From assembly GCA_002215675.1 (NCBI GenBank), contig NGFH01000002.1:347887-411886 (forward strand): DNA of 64,000 bases, written 5' to 3'. Source of the stretch: Bacteroidetes bacterium 2013_40CM_41_45. Its GTDB lineage: Bacteria; Bacteroidota; Bacteroidia; AKYH767-A; 2013-40CM-41-45. Below are positions 1 to 9,514 of this stretch, piece by piece. The first letter of the stretch is position 1; each line of letters opens with the position of its first letter. Position numbers and translations under genes: made by a program. Under the pieces are notes generated by a model. It did no database searches, had not been told where the DNA came from, and saw only the letters and a program-made list of their open reading frames with translations.

Positions 1-165
1 ACAAAGCTGAAACGGCTGCTGGTTAAACATGCGGATACCCTGCTTTCCATCAGTGCAAGTAGAGACCAGGAATCCTCTCGACTCAAGATTTTCCCTGAGC
101 AGGTAGCCGAGGTTATCATCGTCTTCTACAATCAGAATGTTATGCGATGGGGTTGGTGTGCTCAT
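1..165 (-). CDS. Response regulator receiver domain (5' part only)
   Basis: Only the first 55 codons are inside the window; the gene continues beyond base 1. The translation begins MSTPTPSHNILIVEDDDNLG, with the acidic cluster (VEDDD) of a CheY-like receiver followed by the first helix (LLRENLESRGF). The start ATG lies two bases after the stop of the sensor kinase gene, so the two form an operon, kinase first. This is normal for OmpR-type systems, but the output domain is not visible, so the subfamily is an inference. Confidence 0.85.
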   Translation of the reverse strand, partial: MSTPTPSHNILIVEDDDNLGYLLRENLESRGFLVSTCTDGKQGIRMFNQQPFQLC

Positions 166-167
166 GT

Positions 168-1700
168 TTATTGGCTGTGTGGAAGATATACCTGGAATTC
201 GCTGCCTGCATTTAGCTGGCTCCGTACAATGATTCTACCCTTATGTGAATCCACAATAGTTTTTACGTAGGTCAATCCCAGCCCGAATCCTTTTACGGTA
301 TGCACATCGCTGTTGCTTGCACGGTAAAACTTTTCAAAGATTTTTTTCTGCGCTTCCTTAGGTATGCCTTCTCCGTTGTCTTTGACGCTGAACATAACGC
401 CTTCGCGGAAATTTTCCGTTCGTATATCAAGATGCAAACCGTTGGATGAATATTTAATTGAATTGTCTATAAGATTGCAGATTATATTTATCAGGTGTGT
501 TTCATCGGCTTCAACTATAGGTTTTGAAGCCTTAAAATCAAATTTCACCTCGGCGTTTCTTCCTTCCAGAACCGGTTCAAAGCTCGAGGCGGCTTTCTGG
601 ATAACGTTGTGTATATCCAGTTTCTCAAATGATAAATTAATTTTTTCTTTTTCAAACCGTGCCACCTGGAGAATTTTTTCAATATTCTCTCTTAGCCGTT
701 CTGTTTCCTGCCCGAGTATTTTATAAACTTTTGAGGCGGGTTGTTTTTCTGCTTCATGTTTTTCCGCTAATGTTTCCAAAGCAACAGAGATATTGGCAAG
801 GGGGGTTTTAAATTCATGCGTCATATTGTTGATGAAATCATTTTTAAGCTCGGATAATTTTCGCTGCCTGAAAATAATCCGGATAAAAAGATAAAAGGAA
901 ATAAGCAATATGGCAGTGATTATAAATGAAACAATAAGAACGGTCCTGATTCCTGCCAGCAGCATGGAAGAATAATTTTCAAAATATAAAACCAAATCGT
1001 ATGGCTGGCTGAAATACTTATTATTGGTAAGCTGCACGCGGAGAGGGGAGACGAGCAATTTATTACTCTCAGCGCCTTCATTTTTATACTCAACCTTAAG
1101 CCTGCTGCTTCTTATAAATCCGAAATGAAATTTATCGTGAATAGAATTATTACCCAGCTCCATTTTCAGAACAGAATCTATGAAGGACGTGTCGTAACGC
1201 TCCGCAATGGGAACATTATCTGAAAGTTTATCGCGATAATTTTTGAGATTCACACCTTCCGGAATTCTTCGCTCCGTTTTTGCAGCCAGCGTGTCATTGA
1301 GCAGGTAACGGAATTTAAGAACCATCTCCAGGTCAATAGGATATTGAAACTTAACACTTCCCCATCGGAATGGAAAATCACCTTCGGCATTTGCAAAGTA
1401 CATCGGCACGGTGTCCGGCACACTTGAACCGCTGGCTACAAATTTATCATTACTCCATTTTTGCCTTATCATATAAAAACCTTCATGAGGATTTATAGGA
1501 ACTTTGGAAAAAAGTTCGAAGCACATGATATTCTCGTTTGCAACATCAACAGTTTTTTTCATGGCATCCATTGATTTTGAAGCAATATTCTTTTCACTCA
1601 GTCTGTACGATGAATATGCCCAGAAAACCTGTATGGTAATAAGCGAGAGCAGCGCAACAGAGACAAGGCCTATAATAAGTTTTACTCTCTTAAATTCCAT
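168..1700 (-). CDS. Sensor histidine kinase, membrane-bound
   Basis: 510-residue two-component sensor. One membrane helix lies at about residues 7-29, a periplasmic sensor region of about 220 residues follows, and a second helix at about 250-275 leads into the cytoplasmic kinase. The H-box is NNMTHEFKTPL with the phosphorylated His near residue 295. The N-box is ICNLIDNSIKYS, the G1 box VKDNGEGIP, and the F/G2 region FEKFYRA...GFGLGL. It presumably autophosphorylates and passes the phosphate to the regulator immediately downstream. The sensor domain is not recognisable, so the signal is unknown. Three TTAAG direct repeats lie upstream and may be the regulator's own binding site. Confidence 0.93.
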   Translation of the reverse strand: MEFKRVKLIIGLVSVALLSLITIQVFWAYSSYRLSEKNIASKSMDAMKKTVDVANENIMCFELFSKVPINPHEGFYMIRQKWSNDKFVASGSSVPDTVPMYFANAEGDFPFRWGSVKFQYPIDLEMVLKFRYLLNDTLAAKTERRIPEGVNLKNYRDKLSDNVPIAERYDTSFIDSVLKMELGNNSIHDKFHFGFIRSSRLKVEYKNEGAESNKLLVSPLRVQLTNNKYFSQPYDLVLYFENYSSMLLAGIRTVLIVSFIITAILLISFYLFIRIIFRQRKLSELKNDFINNMTHEFKTPLANISVALETLAEKHEAEKQPASKVYKILGQETERLRENIEKILQVARFEKEKINLSFEKLDIHNVIQKAASSFEPVLEGRNAEVKFDFKASKPIVEADETHLINIICNLIDNSIKYSSNGLHLDIRTENFREGVMFSVKDNGEGIPKEAQKKIFEKFYRASNSDVHTVKGFGLGLTYVKTIVDSHKGRIIVRSQLNAGSEFQVYLPHSQ

Positions 1701-1738
1701 GCATCAAATTTCCTTAATTATTTCTTAACTCGAAAGAT

Positions 1739-1764
1739 TTAAGAATATTTTAAGAATTGTTAAG
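1739..1764 (-). promoter_or_regulatory. Direct repeats upstream of the kinase gene, possible OmpR-type site
   Basis: TTAAG occurs at 1739, 1750 and 1760, i.e. with 11 and 10 base spacing, about 40-65 bases upstream of the kinase start. OmpR/PhoB-type regulators usually bind direct repeats spaced by one helical turn, and the regulator encoded in this operon appears to be of that type. That it binds here is an inference. Confidence 0.35.
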
Positions 1765-1823
1765 GATTTGATAAGAAAACCGCGCTAAAAAATAAAGGCG
1801 GCATCTCATGAATTCAGCCGTTG

Positions 1824-1909
1824 TACCCGGGGCGGGAATCGAACCCGCACGGACGTTTCGGTCCAAGGGATTTTAAGTCCCTCTTGTCTACCAGTTCCAA
1901 CACCCGGGC
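1824..1909 (-). tRNA. tRNA-Leu (anticodon TAA)
   Basis: Class II tRNA of about 86 bases. The acceptor stem is GCCCGGG with CCCGGGT (G1-U72 wobble), the anticodon loop sits in GGGACTTAAAATCCCT giving TAA, a long variable arm follows, and the T arm GCGGGTTCGATTCCCGC is canonical. It decodes UUA/UUG leucine codons. Confidence 0.95.
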
Positions 1910-1923
1910 AGAAATGAAAAAAA

Positions 1924-1985
1924 GTTAGACGTTAGAGGTTAGTCGTTGTTCTGATATTCATAACGTCTAACGTCTAACGTCCAAC
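1924..1985. repeat. Heptad-repeat inverted element, copy 1 (between two tRNAs)
   Basis: The left arm (1924-1948) is built from GTTAGAC-type heptads. The right arm (1961-1985) is its reverse complement at 21 of 25 positions, built from AACGTCT heptads. The 12-base spacer would form a loop. It occupies nearly all of the gap between the two tRNA genes. Confidence 0.85.
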
Positions 1986-1997
1986 ATTTAATTTCAG

Positions 1998-2070
<73 letters not shown>

Positions 2071-2195
2071 TTATTGTATAAAGAACTTGGGGGCGCAAAT
2101 CTATAAAATAAGTTATATCCTATCCCAGCTTGTAAAGACAGGCGTTATTTATCATAACGAATAAAAATAATAAATAATCATTAATCAATCCAGAA

Positions 2196-4826
2196 TTATC
2201 CACCCGTCAACTTTTTAATTTCATTCAGCTTATTAAGCGCCTCCACAGGGGTAAGATTGTTAATGTCTGTATTTTTAATTTCTTCTCTTATTTGCTCCAG
2301 CACGGGGTCATCAAGCTGAAAAAAGCTTAACTGCATTCCGTCAGGAGTATCTGATAACCGTTTTTTTCCTTCGCCCGATTTTTCTCTTGTCTTTTCAAGC
2401 TGGGTTAAAATTTCATTGGCACGATGAACAACAGAAACGGGAATACCTGCCATCCTGGCCACGTGAATTCCAAAGCTGTGTTCTGTCCCTCCCGGCTCCA
2501 GCTTGCGCAGAAATAAAACTTTCTGTCCTACTTCTTTCACAGATACATGATAATTTTTTACACGTGGAAGTGAAGAAGCCAGTTCATTGAGCTCGTGATA
2601 GTGTGTTGCAAAAAGTGTTTTTGCTTTGTATTGAGAATGATTATGCAGGAATTCTGCCACCGCCCACGCAATGGAAATTCCATCATACGTGCTTGTGCCA
2701 CGCCCGATTTCATCAAGCAGAATCAGGCACCGGTCGGAAAGATTATGGAGGATGCTGGCTGTTTCATTCATCTCTACCATAAACGTAGATTCACCCGAAG
2801 AAATATTATCCGATGCCCCTACACGCGAAAAAATTTTATCTACGATCCCTATTTCTGCTGACGAGGCGGGTACAAAACTTCCCGACTGCGCCATAAGAAC
2901 TGTCAAAGCGGTTTGTCTCAGCAAAGCTGACTTTCCTGACATGTTCGGTCCGGTAATCATCATGATTTGCTGAGTATCAGTGTCGAGGTAAACATCGTTG
3001 GCAATATATTTTTCGCCGGGCGGAAGATTTTTTTCAATCACCGCATGGCGTCCGCCTTTAATGCTGAGTGTTTTTGAATCGCTCATCTGCGGGCGCACAT
3101 AACTGTTGTTTGCTGCAGCAGACGAAAATGATTGCAGGCAATCCAGTTGCGCCATCACCATGGCGTTCACCTGGATAGGGTGGATGTATTCTGAAAGGGC
3201 TGTCACCAGTTCCTGGAAAAGTTTGGTTTCGAGGGCAAGAATTTTTTCTTCTGCTCCCAGAATTTTTTCTTCATATTCTTTCAATTCGGGAGTGATGTAA
3301 CGTTCCGCATTGACAAGTGTCTGCTTGCGAATCCAATCCGCGGGAACTTTTTCACGGTGCGTGTGCGTCACTTCAATGTAATAGCCAAACACACTGTTAA
3401 AAGCAACTTTCAGCGAGCCTATGCCGGTGCGTCTTGCTTCGCGCTGTTGGATTTTCAATAAGAAATCTTTACCGTGGTAGGCAATAGCACGAAGTTCATC
3501 CAGTTCCTTTGAAACACCTTCACCAATTACATTGCCTTTGCTGACTAAAAGCGGAGCATCAGGCTTCAGCTCTTTAGTTATTTTTTCCCTGATAACAGGA
3601 CATGGATTCAATTGGTCTCCCAGGGTTTTAAGAATGGTGTTCTCCGACTGCAGGCAAAGTTCTTTAAGCGGCACGGCAAGGTCAAGCGTATTTTTCAGGT
3701 ACAATACTTCCCGCGGATTAATCCGGTTCAGAGCCGCACGAGAAATCAAACGCTCAGGGTCTCCTGCCTGGCGTAGCAACTGCCGGATGCGGTCGGCAAC
3801 ATTTGTATTCTGTAAAAGATAACCCACCGCATCGAGCCGCTCGTTAATGGCAGTTATATCATTCAGCGGAAGCAGCAGCCATCTGCGCACCATGCGCCCG
3901 CCCATAGGGCTAAGTGTATGGTCAAGCACATCGAGCAACGTCATTGCTTTTTCGTTTGCTGATGAAACCAGTTCAAGGTTTCTAACGGTAAACTTATCAA
4001 GCCACACAAATTTTTCTTCTTCTATTCGAGAGATACCCTGTATATGCCGGAGCTGTTCGTTTCGTGTTTCACTCACGTAATGAAGCGCAGCGCCTGCCGC
4101 GGTAATAGCGGCCTCCATTTCATCAATACCGAAACCCTTGAGCGAAACGGTTCCGAAATGTTTTTGCAACGTTTCCTTTCCGAAATCGGGCCTGAATGCC
4201 CAGTCATCGAGGCAATACGTGTAGTACCGGCTGCCGTAATTTTCAGAAAATAATTTGCGGAAATTTTTCTGGAAAATTATTTCACTTGGATTAAAGCTTT
4301 GAAGCAGCTTGTCGAGATGCTCATGGTTCCCCTGCGATACCAAAAACTCTCCCGTAGAAACATCAATAAATGCAATGCCATGAATATTATCGGTGAAATG
4401 AACCGAGCACAGAAAATTATTTTTGTTGTGTTCGAGAATTTTATCGCTGTATGAAATTCCCGGGGTGACTACTTCGGTAACTCCGCGCTTCACAATCTTC
4501 TTTGCAAACTTAGGGTCTTCGAGCTGGTCGCAAATGGCAACCCGCTGGCCGGCACGCACAAGCTTGGGTAAATATGTATCCAGTGCATGATGTGGAAATC
4601 CTGCCAGCTCAACAAACGAAGCGCTTCCGTTTGCTCTGCGGGTCAAAACAATTCCCAGTATGCCGGCGGCTTTCTTCGCATCCTCACCAAAAGTTTCATA
4701 AAAATCGCCCACGCGGAACAGCAGCAACGCATCGGGGTATTTTCCCTTGATATCATTGTATTGTTTCATCAACGGTGTTTCCACTTCCGACATTGCACTC
4801 TTAACCATGGAGCGGTGTTTAGCCAT
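2196..4826 (-). CDS. mutS: DNA mismatch repair protein MutS
   Basis: 876 residues, the usual MutS length. The N-terminal mismatch-recognition domain carries GDFYETF (Phe and Glu contact the mispaired base). The connector, lever and clamp regions follow. The C-terminal ATPase has Walker [14 protein letters not shown] (about residue 626), the signature [16 protein letters not shown], Walker [17 protein letters not shown] (about 700) and ATHYHEL. It binds mismatches and small loops and recruits MutL. Several Met codons lie close together at the N-terminus (M1, M7, M12), so the start is uncertain by about 12 residues. The start is 16 bases from a heptad-repeat element that fills the gap to the divergent methyltransferase gene. 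Confidence 0.98.
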   Translation of the reverse strand: MAKHRSMVKSAMSEVETPLMKQYNDIKGKYPDALLLFRVGDFYETFGEDAKKAAGILGIVLTRRANGSASFVELAGFPHHALDTYLPKLVRAGQRVAICDQLEDPKFAKKIVKRGVTEVVTPGISYSDKILEHNKNNFLCSVHFTDNIHGIAFIDVSTGEFLVSQGNHEHLDKLLQSFNPSEIIFQKNFRKLFSENYGSRYYTYCLDDWAFRPDFGKETLQKHFGTVSLKGFGIDEMEAAITAAGAALHYVSETRNEQLRHIQGISRIEEEKFVWLDKFTVRNLELVSSANEKAMTLLDVLDHTLSPMGGRMVRRWLLLPLNDITAINERLDAVGYLLQNTNVADRIRQLLRQAGDPERLISRAALNRINPREVLYLKNTLDLAVPLKELCLQSENTILKTLGDQLNPCPVIREKITKELKPDAPLLVSKGNVIGEGVSKELDELRAIAYHGKDFLLKIQQREARRTGIGSLKVAFNSVFGYYIEVTHTHREKVPADWIRKQTLVNAERYITPELKEYEEKILGAEEKILALETKLFQELVTALSEYIHPIQVNAMVMAQLDCLQSFSSAAANNSYVRPQMSDSKTLSIKGGRHAVIEKNLPPGEKYIANDVYLDTDTQQIMMITGPNMSGKSALLRQTALTVLMAQSGSFVPASSAEIGIVDKIFSRVGASDNISSGESTFMVEMNETASILHNLSDRCLILLDEIGRGTSTYDGISIAWAVAEFLHNHSQYKAKTLFATHYHELNELASSLPRVKNYHVSVKEVGQKVLFLRKLEPGGTEHSFGIHVARMAGIPVSVVHRANEILTQLEKTREKSGEGKKRLSDTPDGMQLSFFQLDDPVLEQIREEIKNTDINNLTPVEALNKLNEIKKLTGG

Positions 4827-4841
4827 GTGGGTAAAAATAAA

Positions 4842-4937
4842 GTTATTAATTATTGGTTATTAGTTATTAGAAAAAAATATATGTTCCGAAAGGGACATCA
4901 GCCAATTCGTACATTCGTACAGATTCGTAGTTCGTAG
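4842..4937. repeat. Heptad-repeat element, copy 2 (mutS/trmH divergent region)
   Basis: The left arm (4842-4870) has GTTATTA-type heptads. The right arm (4904-4937) has ATTCGTA-type units of 7-8 bases. Between them a small hairpin, ATGTTCCGAAAGGGACAT (4881-4898), is visible. The element starts 16 bases from the mutS start and ends 2 bases before the start codon of the methyltransferase, so any promoter for either gene must lie in or overlap it. Confidence 0.75.
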
Positions 4938-4939
4938 CT

Positions 4940-5473
4940 ATGCGTAAACTCAAAAACGAAGAACTCAACAGGATTTCAAAAGAAGAATTTAAAGCGAGGA
5001 AAAAGATACCGGTAATACTCGTTCTTGATAACGTGCGCAGTATGAACAACGTGGGTTCCATTTTCCGTACCGCAGATGCTTTCCTGCTTGAAGGCATTTA
5101 CTTGTGCGGCATCACCTCGCAGCCACCTCACCGCGAAATAGAAAAGACAGCGCTGGGCGCAACTTCAACAGTAGCCTGGAAATATTTTAAAAATATATCT
5201 GAAGCAATCCTCGAACTCAGGCGGAAGGATTATTTAATTGTTTCGGTCGAGCAAACAGACCATAACGTTCCATTAAATAAATTTTTTCCGTTGCCGGAAA
5301 AAAAATATGCGCTCATTTTTGGCCATGAAATGAACGGCATAAGCGAAGAGGCCATTCAAATGTCTGACCTTGCTTTGGAAGTGCCTCAATACGGAACAAA
5401 GCATTCGCTGAACATTGCTGTATGCGCGGGCATCGTGATTTGGGATATATATTCCAAACTACAGAGGCAATAA
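4940..5473 (+). CDS. RNA 2'-O-methyltransferase, SpoU/TrmH family
   Basis: 177 residues with the knotted SPOUT fold. Motif 1 is VRSMNNVGSIFRTADAF with the catalytic Asn/Arg region, motif 2 ALIFGHEMNGIS, and motif 3 VPQYGTKHSLNIAVCAGIV, which builds the SAM-binding knot. Such enzymes 2'-O-methylate tRNA or rRNA ribose using SAM. The short length, with no extra RNA-binding domain, fits the Bacteroidota TrmH-like group; the target nucleotide cannot be told from sequence. The ATG at 4940 immediately follows a heptad repeat. Confidence 0.9.
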   Translation: MRKLKNEELNRISKEEFKARKKIPVILVLDNVRSMNNVGSIFRTADAFLLEGIYLCGITSQPPHREIEKTALGATSTVAWKYFKNISEAILELRRKDYLIVSVEQTDHNVPLNKFFPLPEKKYALIFGHEMNGISEEAIQMSDLALEVPQYGTKHSLNIAVCAGIVIWDIYSKLQRQ

Positions 5474-5490
5474 TGATTTCCAACCGTGTT

Positions 5491-5528
5491 CCCCCTCTCC
5501 AAACGGAGAGGGGGCTAGGGGGTGAGGC
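5491..5528 (+). repeat. CCCTCTCC/GGAGAGGG palindrome, copy A (intergenic)
   Basis: Palindrome CCCCCTCTCC-AAAC-GGAGAGGGGG followed by CTAGGGGGTGAGG. It lies 17 bases downstream of the methyltransferase stop. It is the only one of four copies in the window that neither lies in nor overlaps a coding sequence. Confidence 0.85.
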
Positions 5529-5533
5529 AAAAT

Positions 5534-5568
5534 AAAAAACCCGCACCGGGATTCCGGAGCGGGTTTGC
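5534..5568. terminator. Bidirectional terminator between convergent genes
   Basis: The stem AAACCCGC (5537-5544) pairs with GCGGGTTT (5559-5566). An inner CCGG/CCGG pairing tightens the hairpin. An A-run precedes and T residues follow, and it sits between the methyltransferase and the convergent OmpA-like gene. Confidence 0.8.
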
Positions 5569-5585
5569 CTTGTACGCAGAAAATA

Positions 5586-7007
5586 TTATTTCATCGCACT
5601 GAAATCAACCCTGCGGTTTACAGAATTGGTTTTCGTATTCAGCGGCTCTGATTCTCCTTTTGTTGTTGTTGAGAGGCGTGCTGCATCTATGCCATACTGC
5701 TTCACAAGGGCGTCCTTAACTGCATCAGCGCGTTTTTGTCCGAGTTGAGTGTTAATTTGTTCAGAACCGGTTTTGTCTGCATTGCCGGTAATGGTCACTT
5801 TAAGGTCAGGATTATTTTTGAGCGTCATTGCCACTGTAGCAATAGCAGCGTTGCTTCCTGCTATAATCTTAGCGCTATTCAAGCCAAAATAAACCGAAGG
5901 CCAATACGCAGCTGCTGTACTCGTACTGGATGATGTAATTATAATGCTCTTACCCTGGAAGTTTACAAGCTGCCCTGCAGGCGTGTTGGGTTCCAAATCT
6001 TTGCTATCCGGAACGCCATCTCCGTCGGTATCTGCTTCCTTCCCTGATGCGTCAACAACTGCGCCTTTGTTAGTGAACGGGTCAGCATCTTTACTGTCAG
6101 GAACTCCGTCACCGTCAGTATCAACGGCAGTTCCGTCACCATATACTTTTACTCCTTCGGGAGTCGAATTGTCCTTATCAAAAATATCTGCTACTCCGTC
6201 TTTATCCTTATCGCCTGTAAGCGCATCCATTTTATCTTTCATATCGTTCATGTCAGAATAAATGGTTTCCATCGGGTTCACCCATTCAATATTCTTTTCC
6301 TTCTTTCCTAATTTATAAGTAAGTCCCAGGTTTATGTAACTATAAGAATCATAGCTGCTTAAGGGTACTTTAAGCCCGTCAACAAGGTCGGTGTTGGTAA
6401 GGTTAAAGTTATATTCAAGCTGAAGGTCCACCTTATTGCCCAGTTTATATTTTCCACCTATAGCAAGCGGAATTACCGTAGCCGTGTTATCCTTTACGTC
6501 GGTTTGGAATTCATTTGAATCTCCAACATGGTCTTTGGTTTTTGCATCCCATGCCATGGTGCCGAGTCCTCCCGCCATATAAAGGTGGAACTTATTTTGT
6601 CGTCTTTGAAATGAGACGTTACCCAGTGTAAGCACTGCCCGCAATGACAGTTGGTATTTAATGGTAGATTCAAAGGAGTATTTAACCGCAGTCATTTGTC
6701 TTACGCCCTTCAGCATACCCATAAGAAAATGCCCCTGCAAGCCGAATGTATGCGAAATGCCCTTGTTTATATGTAAACCATAAGCAAAAGACGTAGTAAA
6801 ATTATCCTGGTTAAATGCATCATCGGCAATATCACCGCTGAAAATGGTGGGGCCAAAATGCACTCCTATAGCCCAGGTATTATAGTCGCTTGCAACCGGC
6901 ATCCGGTGGGTGCTTGCAGGTTTGTTGCCTGCCCCTGCATCGGTCTGTGCTTGAACTGCGCTGGCGCAGATGACGAAGGCGATAATTGCAGTAAAAAGTT
7001 TTTTCAT
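5586..7007 (-). CDS. OmpA-family outer membrane protein with TSP3-type repeats
   Basis: 473 residues. A signal peptide (ending in ASAVQAQ) is followed by an eight-strand-like beta-barrel to about residue 235. Calcium-binding thrombospondin type-3-like repeats (DKDKDGVADIFD, DTDGDGVPDSKD twice) occupy about 262-340. A C-terminal OmpA domain follows, with the conserved TGNADKTGSEQINTQLGQ...R and NRRVDF ending. The OmpA domain is expected to bind peptidoglycan and tether the outer membrane to the wall. The barrel-TSP3-OmpA arrangement is common in Bacteroidota. A TACTTTTA element upstream (near 7046) could be the -7 box. Confidence 0.93.
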   Translation of the reverse strand: MKKLFTAIIAFVICASAVQAQTDAGAGNKPASTHRMPVASDYNTWAIGVHFGPTIFSGDIADDAFNQDNFTTSFAYGLHINKGISHTFGLQGHFLMGMLKGVRQMTAVKYSFESTIKYQLSLRAVLTLGNVSFQRRQNKFHLYMAGGLGTMAWDAKTKDHVGDSNEFQTDVKDNTATVIPLAIGGKYKLGNKVDLQLEYNFNLTNTDLVDGLKVPLSSYDSYSYINLGLTYKLGKKEKNIEWVNPMETIYSDMNDMKDKMDALTGDKDKDGVADIFDKDNSTPEGVKVYGDGTAVDTDGDGVPDSKDADPFTNKGAVVDASGKEADTDGDGVPDSKDLEPNTPAGQLVNFQGKSIIITSSSTSTAAAYWPSVYFGLNSAKIIAGSNAAIATVAMTLKNNPDLKVTITGNADKTGSEQINTQLGQKRADAVKDALVKQYGIDAARLSTTTKGESEPLNTKTNSVNRRVDFSAMK

Positions 7008-7158
7008 TATAGGGTTGGTTTTAAAAAGTGAAATAAAAGTAAACGTTTAATTTCGGTCGTAAAAATAAATTCCCCCGAATATTGACAAATTATATTGGAA
7101 AAATTTTATTAACACCGTTTTTTCAAAAGTTTCATATCTCTAAGCGGCAGATAACAGC

Positions 7159-7650
7159 TCAATGCTTAAGCAATTCTACGCGCATACTATCATTGCATTC
7201 TGCCAATAATTCCCTTATGTTTTTCTTCAGGACCGGATGTATAAAACCGGGCGCAATTTCAGATAGAGGAATCAAAGCGAATTTTCTTTTTTCCATTTCA
7301 GGATGAGGAATGTTCAAATCTTTTTGTGAAATAACCTGGTCACTGAAAAACAAAATGTCAACATCAATAATGCGCGGCTCCCATTTTTTATCTCTCCGCC
7401 GCCCCATATTCCGTTCAATATTAAGAATTATTTTCATCAATTCATAAGGGGAAACACGCGTATGGAACTTTCCTGCCTGGTTAATAAATTTTGCCTGGTT
7501 GGTATTGCCCCATGGTTCAGTCTCATACAGCGAAGAAAGTTTTACTGCGCCTACTCCCCAATTTTCAAGGCGTGTTACAGCGTTTGCGATATTTGCAGTC
7601 CGGTCACCGATATTGCTCCCGAATAATAAGTAAACCTCGTAATATTGCAT
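7159..7650 (-). CDS. folK: 2-amino-4-hydroxy-6-hydroxymethyldihydropteridine pyrophosphokinase
   Basis: 163 residues. It carries the HPPK hallmarks LLFGSNIGDR at the N-terminus, the substrate-binding YETEPWGNTNQAKFIN, and RRRDKKWEPRIIDVDILFF, where the two Asp residues bind magnesium, followed by IPHPEMEKRKFALIPL. The enzyme transfers pyrophosphate from ATP to the pterin, a step of folate synthesis. It is a single-domain protein without folB or folP fusion. It is divergent from sppA across a 50-base gap holding a heptad repeat. Confidence 0.96.
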   Translation of the reverse strand: MQYYEVYLLFGSNIGDRTANIANAVTRLENWGVGAVKLSSLYETEPWGNTNQAKFINQAGKFHTRVSPYELMKIILNIERNMGRRRDKKWEPRIIDVDILFFSDQVISQKDLNIPHPEMEKRKFALIPLSEIAPGFIHPVLKKNIRELLAECNDSMRVELLKH

Positions 7651-7666
7651 AAATATATTGGTTGCA

Positions 7667-7690
7667 ATTCTAAACTCTAAACTTTAAATA
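7667..7690. repeat. Heptad-repeat array, copy 3 (folK/sppA)
   Basis: Three consecutive heptads, ATTCTAA, ACTCTAA and ACTTTAA, then ATA, in a single arm between the divergent folK and sppA starts. Confidence 0.7.
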
Positions 7691-7700
7691 TTTTTCTCCG

Positions 7701-9470
7701 ATGAAACAATTTTTCAAAATGATGTTTGCCTCCATGCTGGGCACATTTCTAACCCTCCTGCTCATCATATTTATTTCCCTTATGGTGATGTTCGGAATGA
7801 TTTACTCACTAAAAGATGAATCGAAAACAAAGGTGGAAAAAAACTCGGTTCTAGAAATCAGGTTTGATGAAAAAATAAATGAGCGCAGTTCTGATAAGTT
7901 TCCGAAAATAAATCCCTTCACACAGGATATTGAACCCGGGCTGGGCCTCGACAAAATTCTGGCTTCCATAAAGCGTGCTGAAGACGATGACGATATTAAA
8001 GGTATCTATCTTAATATAGAGGGCATTGATGCCGGCATTACCACCGTTAGTGAAATCAGAAATGCGCTGGTAGAATTTAAAAAATCAAAAAAGTTTATCA
8101 TCTCATACAGTGAAATCTATTCCTTGAAATCGTATTACCTGTCATCGGTGGCTGATAAAATATATGTGAATCCCGAAGGGTATCTAGACTTTCGCGGGCT
8201 GCATACCAACCTGATGTTCTTTAAAGGGACGCTGGAAAAGCTCGATATTGAAGCGCAGATTATCCGTCATGGCAAATATAAAAGTGCAGTAGAGCCTTTT
8301 ATGCTCGATAAGATGAGTAAAGAAAACCGGGAGCAAATCCAGGAGTTGCTTTCCACCATATGGGACGATATGCTGGAAAAGATTTCAGTATCAAGAAATA
8401 TTCCGGTTGATGAGTTAAAGAAAATTGCCAATGAGTTGAAAATCCATAAAGCATCGGATGCTGTGGATGTGAAACTTGCCGATGAAGTAGCCTTCTACGA
8501 CCAGGTGGAGGGTGAGCTTAAGAAATTGTGTGGTGATGAAAAAGCTAAAAAGCTGAAAGAAGTTTCGCTCGCGCAGTATTCCAAGGGCAGCTCTGTATCG
8601 GGGAAATCAACTGCAAAAAATAAAATTGCGGTCATCTATGCAGTCGGCGGCATCCAGGGTGGCAGCGGCAACGAAGAAACCATTGGCTCTGAAACAACTT
8701 CAGCAGCCATACGCAAAGCGCGGCTCGACAGCACTGTGAAAGCGATTGTGATGCGTGTTAATTCACCGGGTGGCAGCGCACTTGCATCCGACGTAATCTG
8801 GAGAGAAGTCATCCTCGCCAAAAAAGCAAAACCGTTTGTTGTTTCCATGGGCGATGTAGCGGCTTCGGGCGGATATTATATTGCCTGCGCTGCCGATACC
8901 ATAGTTTGTGAACCCACTACTATTACGGGCTCGATTGGCGTACTCGGTGTTTTGCTGAACATGCAGAAAATGTTTTCGAACAAGCTCGGCATTACGTTTG
9001 ACACGGTAAAGACAGGCCGCTTTGCCGACATTCTTAACCAGACGCGCCCGCTTACCGAAGAAGAAAAACGGATTGCAACTGCCGAAGTGGAACGCATTTA
9101 TAATTCATTCCTGCAACATGTAGCCGAGGGAAGAAATATGAAGAAAGCAGATGTTGATAGCATAGGGCAGGGAAGAGTATGGAGCGGAGCGGATGCAAAG
9201 CGTCTCGGGCTGATTGATGTCCTCGGCGGTATGAATGATGCCATGAAGATTGCAGCCCGTATGGCAAAAATTGAATCGTACAAGATTATTTCGCTGCCGG
9301 AGCAAAAGGATTTCCTGGAGCGCATTCTTGAAAATATTTCTGCTGATGCAAAAGCGGGTGCCATTAAAACAGAGCTGGGCGATGCCTATCCCTATTACAA
9401 TCAGGTGAAAAATATTTTAAATATGAGAGGCATGCAGGCGCGTATGCCTGTGGATATTATAATAGAATAG
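7701..9470 (+). CDS. sppA: Signal peptide peptidase SppA, 67-kDa type
   Basis: 589 residues, matching the long two-domain SppA. An N-terminal membrane helix spans about residues 9-33 and anchors the protein in the inner membrane. The catalytic Lys is expected in RHGKYKSAVEPF (about residue 195) of the first half. The nucleophile Ser lies in GDVAASGGYYIAC (about 389) of the second half. TITGSIGVLGV after it is also conserved. It degrades leftover signal peptides in the membrane. It is upstream of the exonuclease III gene, separated by 44 bases holding a heptad array. Confidence 0.96.
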   Translation: MKQFFKMMFASMLGTFLTLLLIIFISLMVMFGMIYSLKDESKTKVEKNSVLEIRFDEKINERSSDKFPKINPFTQDIEPGLGLDKILASIKRAEDDDDIKGIYLNIEGIDAGITTVSEIRNALVEFKKSKKFIISYSEIYSLKSYYLSSVADKIYVNPEGYLDFRGLHTNLMFFKGTLEKLDIEAQIIRHGKYKSAVEPFMLDKMSKENREQIQELLSTIWDDMLEKISVSRNIPVDELKKIANELKIHKASDAVDVKLADEVAFYDQVEGELKKLCGDEKAKKLKEVSLAQYSKGSSVSGKSTAKNKIAVIYAVGGIQGGSGNEETIGSETTSAAIRKARLDSTVKAIVMRVNSPGGSALASDVIWREVILAKKAKPFVVSMGDVAASGGYYIACAADTIVCEPTTITGSIGVLGVLLNMQKMFSNKLGITFDTVKTGRFADILNQTRPLTEEEKRIATAEVERIYNSFLQHVAEGRNMKKADVDSIGQGRVWSGADAKRLGLIDVLGGMNDAMKIAARMAKIESYKIISLPEQKDFLERILENISADAKAGAIKTELGDAYPYYNQVKNILNMRGMQARMPVDIIIE

Positions 9471-9473
9471 TTT

Positions 9474-9501
9474 GGTCATTGGTCATTGGTCATTAGTCAT
9501 A
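9474..9501. repeat. Heptad-repeat array, copy 4 (sppA/xth)
   Basis: Four heptads: GGTCATT three times, then AGTCATA. The array starts 3 bases after the sppA stop and ends 13 bases before the exonuclease start. The same heptad type is known from cyanobacterial STRR sequences. Confidence 0.85.
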
Positions 9502-9514
9502 GTAGAAATAATTT

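Noticed and set aside
5944-6261. Open frame antisense to the TSP3 repeats of the OmpA-like gene
   Set aside because: A shadow of the repetitive Asp/Gly/Ser codons on the other strand; the sense frame has full domain support.
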